Assembly (NCBI GenBank): GCA_900544615.1
Contig: UQVS01000038.1
Coordinates: 1 to 6,129 of the forward strand
Length of the DNA stretch: 6,129 nt
Source of the DNA: an uncultured Oscillibacter sp.
GTDB taxonomy: Bacteria; Bacillota; Clostridia; Oscillospirales; Oscillospiraceae
Reading direction: 5' to 3'
Positions 1-5,936 of this stretch are shown here, in pieces (position 1 is the first letter of the stretch; every line of letters starts with the position of its first letter). The notes under the pieces are model-generated. The model ran no database searches, was not told the DNA's origin, and worked only from the letters and a program-made list of their open reading frames with translations. Made by a program: the position numbers and the translations under genes.

Positions 1-2
1 AA

Positions 3-470
3 TGGACGGACTTAGACATCGAAAACCGGACACTCGCCGTCACGAAACAGGTAAATCGCATCAACGGGGAATTAGCGGTAAGCCCTCCGAAAACGAGAAA
101 TTCTATTCGTACATTGGCCCTTCCACAGCAAGCGATCGACCTGCTGATTGCCGAACACAAAAAGCACTCTCGCAATCCATATCTGTTTCCATCCCCCAAA
201 ACCGGAACCATGTATGACCCGGACGCTTTCCGGCGAACGCATGACAAAATTTTGAAAGCCATCGGTGCGGAGCACATTCGGTTCCATGACCTCAGACATA
301 CCTTCGCCACGCTGTCCCTGAAAAGCGGGGTGGATGTGAAAACGCTGTCCGGCGCGCTGGGCCACTATTCGGCGGGGTTCACCCTGAACACCTACACCCA
401 TGCCACGGCGCAAATGAGACAAGACGCGGCGGACACCATCGGTGGGGTCATCAGCCTGCAGATGCGCTGA
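3..470 (+). CDS. Tyrosine recombinase / phage-type integrase, C-terminal part (5' end outside window)
   Basis: Catalytic domain of a site-specific tyrosine recombinase that cuts and rejoins DNA at attachment sites to integrate or excise a mobile element. The frame is open from base 3 (W-T-D-L-D-I-E-N), so the listed part is 155 residues and the N-terminal arm-binding and core-binding domains and catalytic Arg I lie upstream of the window. Visible active-site elements are the beta-hairpin Lys region (PPKTRNSIRTLAL, about 79-117), the box II motif HDLRHT (His codon 285-287, Arg 294-296), LGH (about 357-365), and the nucleophilic Tyr in NTYTHAT (codon 393-395). The end after the Tyr (AADTIGGVISLQMR) is of normal length, so the 3' end looks intact. 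A TTG at 114 is an in-frame Leu codon and not a start. The gene points towards a tRNA-derived core 170 bp downstream, the usual place for an element's own integrase. The family call is secure; the element type (ICE, prophage or island) cannot be decided. Confidence 0.95.
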   Translation, partial: WTDLDIENRTLAVTKQVNRINGELAVSPPKTRNSIRTLALPQQAIDLLIAEHKKHSRNPYLFPSPKTGTMYDPDAFRRTHDKILKAIGAEHIRFHDLRHTFATLSLKSGVDVKTLSGALGHYSAGFTLNTYTHATAQMRQDAADTIGGVISLQMR

Positions 471-474
471 AAAA

Positions 475-510
475 ACAGGGCCAGACAGAAAAATTCCTGT
501 CTGGCCCTGT
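475..510 (+). terminator. Perfect 14-bp hairpin just after the integrase
   Basis: Bases 475-488 are exactly complementary to 497-510 (ACAGGGCCAGACAG and its complement) with an 8-nt loop, starting 5 bp after the integrase stop codon. An A-run lies on the 5' side, but no T-run follows on the plus strand. It would work better as a terminator for minus-strand transcription entering the integrase, where the stem is followed by several T's. It could also be a structural element of the attachment region. Confidence 0.6.
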
Positions 511-517
511 CCGGTAC

Positions 518-555
518 TTTCCGCGCCTTTCCCCGTGTGGGTCAGCGTGTGAGTC
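518..555. repeat. Repeat copy C with paired TGGGTCA/TGAGTC words
   Basis: This copy contains TGGGTCA at 538-544 and a one-mismatch copy TGAGTC at 550-555, 12 bp apart, preceded by a TTTCCGCG-type stretch. The same arrangement of a TTCCG stretch, a T-rich stretch, and two TGGGTCA words about one helical turn apart is seen at 770-820 and 3056-3115. Short direct repeats of this kind beside an attachment core resemble arm-type integrase binding sites. That role is inferred and not shown. Confidence 0.4.
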
Positions 556-606
556 TTGAAGGAACGTCAAAAATTAAGCGTCTCAAAAAGTTGCGGATTA
601 TAGAAG

Positions 607-640
607 AAAATCACCGGAATCAATCGATTCCGGTGATTTT
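607..640 (-). terminator. Bidirectional hairpin terminator abutting the tRNA 3' end
   Basis: Bases 607-621 pair perfectly with 626-640 (15 bp, 4-nt loop AATC). The stem is flanked by AAAA on the left and TTTTT (637-641) on the right, so it can end transcription in both directions. On the minus strand it begins at the base after the CCA of the tRNA fragment, as expected for the original terminator of that tRNA gene. On the plus strand it would stop read-through from the integrase. Confidence 0.8.
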
Positions 641-685
641 TGGTGGAGACTACTGGACTCGAACCAGTGGCCTCATGCGTGTGAA
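641..685 (-). tRNA. tRNA-Val(CAC) 3' half, truncated: probable attachment-site core
   Basis: Read on the minus strand, the order is anticodon loop TTCACAC (685-679; anticodon CAC at 683-681), 3' anticodon stem GCATG (678-674), 5-nt variable loop (673-669), T arm ACTGG/TTCGAGT/CCAGT (668-652), 3' acceptor strand AGTCTCC (651-645), discriminator A (644), and CCA (643-641). The 5' anticodon stem should read CATGC, but the neighbouring bases read GAATC, and no D arm or 5' acceptor strand follows. This is therefore a fragment and not a working tRNA. Integrases commonly use tRNA 3' halves as cores, leaving such a duplicate at one end of the element. The adjoining terminator and integrase fit that reading. 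Confidence 0.85.
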
Positions 686-878
686 GATTCGATAGGGACG
701 CCTTCCGCACGGTTTCAGCGGCAATAAGCGGGTTTTCCACAAAATCTCCTCACCCGCAGGTGCGCTCCGTTCCGTTGTTTCCGCCCCGGTTTTTCTGTTC
801 GTGGGTCACGGCGTGGGTCAAAACGCGATCCTCGTTTTCTGTTTGCTGCGGGCAGAATGCCTTCATACAACAAAGCCG
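686..878. other. Gene-free junction between tRNA fragment and broken reductase
   Basis: I see no credible gene here. The segment contains repeat copy A (770-820). To its right is a short minus-strand open stretch that continues beyond the reductase stop codon but bears no resemblance to the reductase family. The switch from aldo/keto reductase to unrelated sequence occurs at about 880, so a boundary of inserted or deleted DNA probably lies between 686 and about 890. Confidence 0.5.
770..820. repeat. Repeat copy A with two exact TGGGTCA words
   Basis: Begins TTCCGTTGTTTCCG (770-783), then a CCGG/TTTTT stretch and GTTC, then TGGGTCA at 802-808 and 814-820 (12-bp period), followed by AAAACGCG. 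The same words in the same order and orientation occur at 3056-3115. It lies about 85 bp from the tRNA-derived core. A role as an integrase or excisionase arm site is plausible but unproven. Confidence 0.5.
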
Positions 879-1219
879 CTACAGCATTTTAGAAGCTTCA
901 TCTTTTGAGTTATAATACTTGTTTTTGCTCATTGCGAACCATTTTACATCAATGAATTCTGTGCCGCACTTGGTTACAAGGTACAGTTCCTTCCGGATTC
1001 CCATGGAACTGATAACCTTTCCTACATAGGATTCTGCCACGCCCCGTTGTAGGCAGGAGCGGTGTCAATGAAGTTGATGCCGCTTTCCACTGCGGAACGG
1101 ATCGCGTCCAGTCGAGTATCCTCTGAATTGTCGTCCCAGCTGGCGCCGCCGATTCCCCATGTGCCCAGAGCGATTTCTGAGACCACCATATCTGTGTTGC
1201 CGAATTTTGCGTAACGCAT
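879..1219 (-). pseudogene. Aldo/keto reductase, N-terminal remnant with frameshift and 3' truncation
   Basis: NADPH-dependent aldo/keto reductases reduce carbonyl compounds and are about 300-330 residues long; only about 113 are recognisable here. The start ATG (1219-1217) has an AGGAGG ribosome site about 7 bp upstream. Frame 1 reads MRYAKFGNTDMVVSEIALGT, then DTAPAYN, with the catalytic Asp and Tyr region. Right after AYN, in a run of four Gs (1042-1045), the reading frame breaks and ends at 1022. From base 1043 the family sequence resumes in another frame (GVAESYVGKVISSMGIRK, then YLVTKCGTEFID with the catalytic Lys) and stops at 879-881 after EASKML. One missing base in the G run accounts for the break. 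The catalytic His and the rest of the barrel are absent. The reductase family is clear. The frameshift alone might be a sequencing error, but the truncation cannot be. Confidence 0.85.
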
Positions 1220-1523
1220 CGTGTCCTCCTCTCCGAATGGTCGGTTTCGCCCGGGACAGACTTAGAAGAACACTTCCTTGCTGCCTGTATCATGCTGTGA
1301 GAAGGGATGCAATCAGATCCCCAGACAGAAATCACTTCATAATAGCGTTGCGAGGTGCCGATGCTTGTGATAGTATACTCTATGAGGTTTATTCAGCCTC
1401 CTAAAAACTTGACGCCTTATATCGAATGTAATTGAGGCGGGCTTTTCAACGGAAATGAGATGAAAACAACGGCGAAGATCCCATTGGACTTGAAATTTTT
1501 AAATCAGAAAGGACTCTTTGACA
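1220..1523. other. Intergenic region between divergent reductase remnant and methyltransferase operon
   Basis: About 300 bp with no convincing gene. It must hold the promoters for both directions. A palindromic AGTATACT (1372-1379) supplies a good -10-like TATACT on both strands, but no good -35 lies at normal spacing. On the plus strand TTGCGA (1348-1353) sits 20 bp upstream, a long spacer of the sort used by MerR-type activators. TTGACG at 1409-1414 lacks a matching -10. I looked for a TPP riboswitch because of the downstream tenA and did not recognise one. Confidence 0.35.
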
Positions 1524-2219
1524 ATGAAACCTAAATTTGACGGCTACGCGGCACAGTATGACGCTTGGTTCATGAAGAATGAAAACCTGTTTCAGAGTGA
1601 ACTCCGCCTGTTCCAGAAAGTGCTCGGCGATATTCAGGGCAAACGTGTGCTTTCCGTTGGCTGCGGCAGCGGCCTGTTCGAGAGCATGATCGACTGCAGC
1701 GGCATTGAGGGAATCGAGCCCTCCCGCGACATGGGCGCCATCGCGGAGAAACGGGGGGTGAATGTGGTGGCCTTCGGCGCGATCGAAGACGCGGAGCTGG
1801 AGGAGAACGCTTATGACATGATCTACCTCAACGGCAGTTCCAGCTATATGGAGGACCTGACCCGGGCGTTTGATGTCTGCAAGAAGGCACTTAAGCCGAA
1901 CGGCACCTTTATTTCGCTGGACGTTCCCAAGGAGAGCGCCTTTGGGTTCATGTATCTGCTGGCAAAAGAGGTGGGCACCTTTGACCATCCGTTCCTCAAC
2001 GGTGTTATGCCCAAGCTGCCATACCCCCATGAACTGTGCTGCGCAGGCGTGTGGCATTCCACGGAGGAGAAGATCGATGTGCTCAAGGCATTGGGCTTCC
2101 ACGATTTTGACTTCTATCAGACACTGCTGAAGAACCCTATGTACACCAACGAGGACGTGGAGGATGTGGTCCCCGGCTATCAGAGCGGCGGCTATGTGGC
2201 GATCATCGCCCATAAATGA
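1524..2219 (+). CDS. Class I SAM-dependent methyltransferase (Methyltransf_11-like), substrate unknown
   Basis: A soluble 231-residue enzyme that transfers a methyl group from S-adenosylmethionine to an unidentified, probably small, acceptor. Residues 42-50 (VLSVGCGSG) are the glycine-rich SAM-binding motif I. EGIEPS (62-67) gives the acidic residue for the ribose hydroxyls, AYDMIYLNGSSSY (95-107) is the motif IV region, and ALKPNGTFISLDVP (121-134) is the post-core strand typical of this fold. The ATG at 1524 is chosen over the in-frame TTG at 1518 because the AAAGGA ribosome site (1508-1513) is only 4 bp from the TTG. The stop codon at 2217-2219 is followed after 14 bp by tenA, so the two genes are almost certainly co-transcribed. 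The partnership suggests a role around pyrimidine or thiazole salvage or modification, but that is inference from position only. Confidence 0.9.
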   Translation: MKPKFDGYAAQYDAWFMKNENLFQSELRLFQKVLGDIQGKRVLSVGCGSGLFESMIDCSGIEGIEPSRDMGAIAEKRGVNVVAFGAIEDAELEENAYDMIYLNGSSSYMEDLTRAFDVCKKALKPNGTFISLDVPKESAFGFMYLLAKEVGTFDHPFLNGVMPKLPYPHELCCAGVWHSTEEKIDVLKALGFHDFDFYQTLLKNPMYTNEDVEDVVPGYQSGGYVAIIAHK

Positions 2220-2220
2220 A

Positions 2221-2236
2221 AGAGGAGGCCGGCGTG
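2221..2236 (+). promoter_or_regulatory. Strong ribosome site deciding the tenA start (GTG)
   Basis: AGAGGAGG (2221-2228) is followed by a 5-bp spacer and GTG (2234-2236). An ATG at 2216 overlaps the upstream stop codon (ATGA) but lies in front of this ribosome site. Starting at the GTG also puts the catalytic residues at the same numbers as in Bacillus subtilis TenA (Asp44, Tyr47, Tyr112, Cys135). Confidence 0.75.
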
Positions 2237-2902
2237 AAGCTCTCACAAACACTCTATGCCCGGGCGGAAAAAATCTGGCCCCGGTATCTTTGCCACCCGT
2301 TTGTGACGCAGATGGCGGATGGAACACTGCCGCCGGAAAAGTTCCGGTATTATATGCTTCAGGATTATTTATACCTCAAGGATTATGTGAAGATCTTTGC
2401 GGCGATCATCCAGAAGGCTGACGATTTCGAACAGATCCGTTTCCTGAGCGGAGAACTGGCGGACACCATCGGAGAGACCCTCCGCACGCATCTTCCCTAT
2501 ATGAAGCGCCTCGGCATTTCGGAGGAGGAAATCCGCAGCGCCCGTCCCCACATGGATAACAGCGCCTATACCCATTATATGCTCTGGGAAGCGCAGGCCG
2601 GGGATGTGCTGACCGGACTTGTGGCGCTTCTGAACTGCTCCTGGAGTTATGCGTATGTAGCAGAGAAGATCATTGAGCACTATCCGGGTGCACTTCATGA
2701 TGAGCATTACGGTTCGTGGTTCGCAGGCTACGTTTCGGAAAGCTACCGAAAGACCAACCAGACACTCATTGATTGGATCGACGCACTCAGTGGGTCCATC
2801 GACGAAAAAAAGACAGAGGACCTCTGTGGGATTTTTGAAAAGTGCTGTCGGTTTGACCTGCGCTTTTGGGACATGGTCTACGCCATGGGGACAAACGAAT
2901 AG
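2234..2902 (+). CDS. tenA: TenA family thiaminase II / aminopyrimidine aminohydrolase
   Basis: Cytoplasmic all-helical enzyme of thiamin salvage. The family hydrolyses aminomethyl-HMP from degraded thiamin to hydroxymethylpyrimidine (HMP) and can also cleave thiamin. From the GTG start it is 222 residues, close to the usual 220-236. HPFVTQMADGTLP (21-33) and FRYYMLQDYLYLKDY (37-51) are the family signature, with Asp44 and Tyr47. Tyr112 and the nucleophile Cys135 (LLNCSWSY) fall exactly where they do in B. subtilis TenA, placing it in the Cys class. The near-C-terminal catalytic Glu of the B. subtilis enzyme aligns here with Asp208 in RFDLRFWDMVY, a conservative change worth noting. It is translated right after the methyltransferase (14 bp between stop and GTG) and followed by a hairpin terminator. 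No riboswitch is visible upstream. An ATG start at 2216 would add six residues and overlap the previous stop. Confidence 0.95.
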   Translation: MKLSQTLYARAEKIWPRYLCHPFVTQMADGTLPPEKFRYYMLQDYLYLKDYVKIFAAIIQKADDFEQIRFLSGELADTIGETLRTHLPYMKRLGISEEEIRSARPHMDNSAYTHYMLWEAQAGDVLTGLVALLNCSWSYAYVAEKIIEHYPGALHDEHYGSWFAGYVSESYRKTNQTLIDWIDALSGSIDEKKTEDLCGIFEKCCRFDLRFWDMVYAMGTNE

Positions 2903-2911
2903 AGAACTGCA

Positions 2912-2967
2912 ATCCCATAGAAAAGCGGATGCGTGCCTTATGGCGCGCATCCGCTTTTCTATGGGAT
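2912..2967 (+). terminator. Long (26-bp) bidirectional hairpin after tenA
   Basis: Bases 2912-2937 pair with 2942-2967 around a 4-nt loop, with a single G-T wobble at 2934/2945. The inner part (GCGGATGCG...CGCATCCGC) is flanked by AAAA and TTTTCT, the classic shape of a terminator that works on both strands. It would end the methyltransferase-tenA transcript 9 bp after the stop codon. It could also stop leftward transcription from the M56 gene. Confidence 0.85.
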
Positions 2968-3181
2968 GTGGAGGACTGTAGCTGATAGGATTTTTTGATC
3001 TGCCTGTGGAGATGGAAGGAATCATGAGCTGCGTGTCAAGTCCGCTCGGCGGATTTTCCGTTGTTTCCGTCCAGCCCAGCCCGCTTTTTTCGCGTTCTGG
3101 GTCAAAAGTGGGTCAGAGGCTGTAATATCCGTAGAGGACTGGCGAGCTGCAACCTTGCGCCACAGTCCACACTATCTATCC
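2968..3181. other. Intergenic region between convergent tenA and M56 genes
   Basis: No gene is supported. The region contains a small hairpin TCCGC-TCG-GCGGA followed by TTTT (3041-3057), a weak possible plus-strand terminator, and repeat copy B (3056-3115). An octamer GAGGACTG occurs at 2971-2978 and again at 3134-3141. No separate terminator for the M56 gene is visible before 2967. Confidence 0.4.
3056..3115. repeat. Repeat copy B with two exact TGGGTCA words
   Basis: Begins TTCCGTTGTTTCCG (3056-3069), identical to 770-783, then a CCCGC/TTTTTT stretch and GTTC, then TGGGTCA at 3098-3104 and 3109-3115 (11-bp period). It has the same order and orientation as copy A 2.3 kb away. Copies A and B therefore bracket the reductase remnant, the methyltransferase and tenA as diverged direct repeats. 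Confidence 0.5.
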
Positions 3182-5548
3182 TCATACCACAAATGGCGTA
3201 AGAATCAGCGTTTCGTGGGTGTATTTGTCCATCACGGCAGTTGCTTCGGCCTCGGTGACAGAGTGAAAGTCACCACTGCTGACATACTGATCCGTTGTGA
3301 CGGAGTAGCGCCATGGTGAGCCGCCGGAACCGCCATCCAGATACAGCAACGTTTCCAGATGCTGTAACTCTCCGCTGGTATAGCGGTAGTAAGAGTAGCT
3401 GCTTTCAAATGCACTGCTGCTGCCTTCGTTGGCCAGACTACCATCGGTGCAGAGATACCAGCGGCTGCGGTTCCAGCCGTCCACCACGCGGACAGCCTTT
3501 GCGCCGTCGAGCCGGTAAATATTGAAGATCACGCTGTGGCCGTCGCCCCAGTCCGCACCGAGCAGCAGCTCAGGGATCCCATCACCGTCAAGATCACGCA
3601 ACAGCCAGCCGGGTGTCTGGTAGTAGTCGTTCGCGGACAGGAGATCGTGGCTGAAGTCGGTCTGCGCCTCGCTTGCACCGGAGCGCCGCAGGTCGCTGAT
3701 CTCGCCGAGCAGCGCGTCGTAGGCAGCGTAGCCGGTCGTGCTCGCCGCATCGCCACGCGCAGGGGGCGAAAACACGGAGGAGGCAGGGCACATGTCATTT
3801 ATGTGGATTCCGTTGTCCTTCAAAAATCGCGTGAGTACGCCTTGTGAGTCGCTTTGCAGTGCCTCGTATTGGCGCTGGCTGACAGGATCGTTTTCCAGGA
3901 ACTGCACATCGGACGGCAACACCAGCAGATACACATACTCATCATCGGCTCCGAGGACATACTCGGCGATGCCGAGAATCTCGGGGACAGGCAGTGCGTC
4001 ATAGCCCCTCCATTCCTTGAAATTATCCCAGCTCATAGCGACCAGCCACCATACGTTGCCCATTCCCCCGTCGGGATACGCCGCAAGTGCGTTCTTTTCC
4101 GACAGATGGAACAGCATGATCCCATATCCCAGATAGGCAGTCCCCTTGTCGTAGGCGGAGAGCTCTGCAATATCCTCCCATGCAGTGGGAACGGTGAGCG
4201 TCAGCGACAGCGTCGGCTCGGTCATGGTTTTCATTTCCTCCTCTGCCGGCTCGCTTGCGCCAATACATCCAAGCAGATAGTCTCTCAGCTCCATACTTCC
4301 GGAACGCAGCTCATAGAGCCGCGCTGTCTTGCCGCCTGTGATGGGGTTGACCAGCATTTCACGTTCAGAGAGCATGACCTCGCAGCGTTCGCCCGCGGCG
4401 CTGATAAAATAGAGCCTTGCATAGCAGTCCTGCATTGCTGACGCAGCACCAAGGCGTTTATATTGCATGGCATCCAGCAGAGCGTAGACGGCATCCGTTT
4501 CCTCCGCCGTTAATTGGACGCTGGATGGCTGCGCGCCGCTTGCGTCCGTTACATCGGCATAAGTGACCTGTTCCCGATGGAAACCGACCAGTCCGGCGGT
4601 GTCGGTATCCGTAGGCGGATCGGTCAGAAAGCACACCGCCACAACGACGCACACGGCGACCGACGCCGCGACCACCCAGAACGCGGGCTTTTTGTAGTGA
4701 AGCGCATTCCGCACACGCTCCTTGACGCCAACTTCACCGAACGCCAGCGGGCAGGTGATGGCCGCCTTGCGCGGCATACTGCACGCAAGCAGCACCGTGG
4801 AATAGGTCTTGACGGCGCTCTCGTCCATCGTGCGGATCACCCGCTCATCGCAGGCCAGTTCAATGTCGCGGCAGAGCAGCGCATAGGCGAGCCACAGCAC
4901 GGGGTTGAACCAGTAAACCGCCAGCAGCGCGAAGCCCAGCGGCTTCCACCAGTGGTCACGCCGCGCGAGATGCGCTTGCTCATGCGCCAGTACATTCTGC
5001 CGCTGCACCTCGTCCAGACCGGAGGGCAGATAGATGCGTGGTTTTACAACGCCGAGGATAAACGGCGAGGAAATGGCATCGCAAAGATAAATGTGATCCT
5101 GAATGGGGAGCGATACACTCACGCGCCGACGCAGCCGAAGATAACTCACGAGCGCATAGAGCAGCATGGCTCCAAGGCCGATGAGCCACACCCAGCCCGC
5201 AAGATACGCCCCCACATAAAGCGGGTTGACGCTGGCTGTTGGCACGGCGGCAAAATGCTCGCTGAGCGAGGGATTCACAGCATTGTCGATAACGCTCACG
5301 CCGCTGGTGATGGTCGGCGCGGGGTCAAACTGCACGGCTGCGGGACTGACCGTTTCGGCACTGGGGATCAGGCTCAACGCGCTCTCTATGGAGAATGGCA
5401 GAACCAGCCGCAGCGCGACAATACCCCAAAGCAGGACATTCACCCACTTGGGCGAACGCTTTGATATCAGGCGCAGTACCAGCACGGCCAGCACCAGCCA
5501 GCTTGCGGAAATGCTTAGATTCAAGAGCTTCAAAAAAACGGCGGCCAT
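3182..5548 (-). CDS. M56 (BlaR1/MecR1-type) membrane metallopeptidase with atypical C-terminal sensor modules
   Basis: A 788-residue membrane protein. M56 proteins sense a signal outside the cell and activate a cytoplasmic zinc protease that leads to loss of the partner BlaI-type repressor. Hydrophobic segments lie at about 6-27, 36-52, 111-136, 203-224 and 289-308. The zinc site is HEQAH (His189, Glu190, His193) with a further ligand, probably Glu230, in CRDIELACDERV. SSPFILGVVKPRIYLP (160-175) is another family mark. In BlaR1 the part beyond the last membrane helix is a penicillin-binding domain. Here about 480 residues follow and I see no such domain. They comprise a region at about 311-430, a second at about 440-585, a Ser/Pro/Ala linker, and a terminal module with DLDGDGIPELLLG (652-664), an Asp-rich loop like those that bind calcium. 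ATG at 5548 has AAAGGAG upstream, inside the end of the repressor gene, 4 bp away. The ligand is unknown. Confidence 0.9.
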   Translation of the reverse strand: MAAVFLKLLNLSISASWLVLAVLVLRLISKRSPKWVNVLLWGIVALRLVLPFSIESALSLIPSAETVSPAAVQFDPAPTITSGVSVIDNAVNPSLSEHFAAVPTASVNPLYVGAYLAGWVWLIGLGAMLLYALVSYLRLRRRVSVSLPIQDHIYLCDAISSPFILGVVKPRIYLPSGLDEVQRQNVLAHEQAHLARRDHWWKPLGFALLAVYWFNPVLWLAYALLCRDIELACDERVIRTMDESAVKTYSTVLLACSMPRKAAITCPLAFGEVGVKERVRNALHYKKPAFWVVAASVAVCVVVAVCFLTDPPTDTDTAGLVGFHREQVTYADVTDASGAQPSSVQLTAEETDAVYALLDAMQYKRLGAASAMQDCYARLYFISAAGERCEVMLSEREMLVNPITGGKTARLYELRSGSMELRDYLLGCIGASEPAEEEMKTMTEPTLSLTLTVPTAWEDIAELSAYDKGTAYLGYGIMLFHLSEKNALAAYPDGGMGNVWWLVAMSWDNFKEWRGYDALPVPEILGIAEYVLGADDEYVYLLVLPSDVQFLENDPVSQRQYEALQSDSQGVLTRFLKDNGIHINDMCPASSVFSPPARGDAASTTGYAAYDALLGEISDLRRSGASEAQTDFSHDLLSANDYYQTPGWLLRDLDGDGIPELLLGADWGDGHSVIFNIYRLDGAKAVRVVDGWNRSRWYLCTDGSLANEGSSSAFESSYSYYRYTSGELQHLETLLYLDGGSGGSPWRYSVTTDQYVSSGDFHSVTEAEATAVMDKYTHETLILTPFVV

Positions 5549-5552
5549 TGGC

Positions 5553-5915
5553 TCACTCCTTTCCGCAGCGGTCGATCATGCGCTGAATTTCCGCAATATC
5601 CTTCTCCGAAAGAGATTTCCGTGTGGTAAAGGCAGCAAGAAATGCGGGAAGGGAACCGTCGAAGGTGTCCTCCACAAATTTCTCACTCTGTACGGCGTTA
5701 TAGCCCTCCTGTGAGAGAAGGGAAGTTACCGTGCCGTTTTCGTTCTGAAAGATACCGTGTTCGCAGAGTTTTTTCAAAACTGTGTAGGTCGTGGATTTTT
5801 TCCATTGCAGCTCCTGTTCGCATAGTTTCACCAGCTCGCCGGAGGTCAGCGGCTCATGCTGCCAGATGAGTTCTGCAAAACGCGTCTCAACAACGCCCAG
5901 TTTGTAACCGTCCAT
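5553..5915 (-). CDS. BlaI/MecI/CopY-family winged-helix repressor
   Basis: A 120-residue DNA-binding repressor, the normal size for BlaI/MecI proteins, which act as dimers and are inactivated by proteolysis after the M56 partner senses its signal. The N-terminal half is a winged helix: LGVVETRFAELIW (6-18), LTSGELVKLC (23-32), and the recognition helix KKSTTYTVLKKLCEHG (39-54), matching the family's S/T-T-x-Y/V-T-x-L-x-x-L pattern. The C-terminal half (SEKFVEDTFDGSLPAFLAAF onward) is the helical dimer region that carries the cleavage site in studied members. ATG at 5915-5913 has AAAGGAGA (5921-5928) 5 bp upstream. The gene is followed after 4 bp by the M56 gene, so they form one operon. Two matching operators lie in front of it, which fits autoregulation. 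No beta-lactamase is present in the window, so the regulated target is uncertain. Confidence 0.93.
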   Translation of the reverse strand: MDGYKLGVVETRFAELIWQHEPLTSGELVKLCEQELQWKKSTTYTVLKKLCEHGIFQNENGTVTSLLSQEGYNAVQSEKFVEDTFDGSLPAFLAAFTTRKSLSEKDIAEIQRMIDRCGKE

Positions 5916-5936
5916 GTGTGTCTCCTTTCTTTGCTG

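Noticed and set aside
641..685. Functional tRNA gene
   Set aside because: The 5' acceptor strand, D arm and 5' anticodon stem are all absent from the adjoining sequence, so it cannot fold as a tRNA.
1220..1523. TPP riboswitch upstream of the tenA operon
   Set aside because: Expected from the enzyme's role, but I found no convincing CTGAGA and downstream thi-box partners. A covariance search would be needed to exclude it fully.
1446..2327. A 293-codon minus-strand open frame opposite the methyltransferase
   Set aside because: It is antisense to a clear SAM methyltransferase and runs into tenA. The translation resembles no family I know.
2369..3025. A 218-codon minus-strand open frame opposite tenA
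   Set aside because: It is a shadow of tenA running through the hairpin, with no start signal or recognisable domain.
3005..3040. Possible second tRNA-derived core next to repeat copy B
   Set aside because: The minus strand reads GATTCCTTCCATCTCCACA, which looks like a T-stem and acceptor end, but there is no CCA, no full T arm, and no proper alignment with 641-685.
2971..3141. Octamer GAGGACTG at 2971-2978 and 3134-3141 as ends of an insertion
   Set aside because: Eight bases can recur by chance, the flanks differ, and no transposase or inverted ends lie between them.
4514..5464. A 316-codon plus-strand open frame opposite the M56 gene
   Set aside because: It lies wholly antisense to the M56 coding sequence, has an Arg/His-rich composition typical of a shadow frame, and shows no ribosome site or family resemblance.
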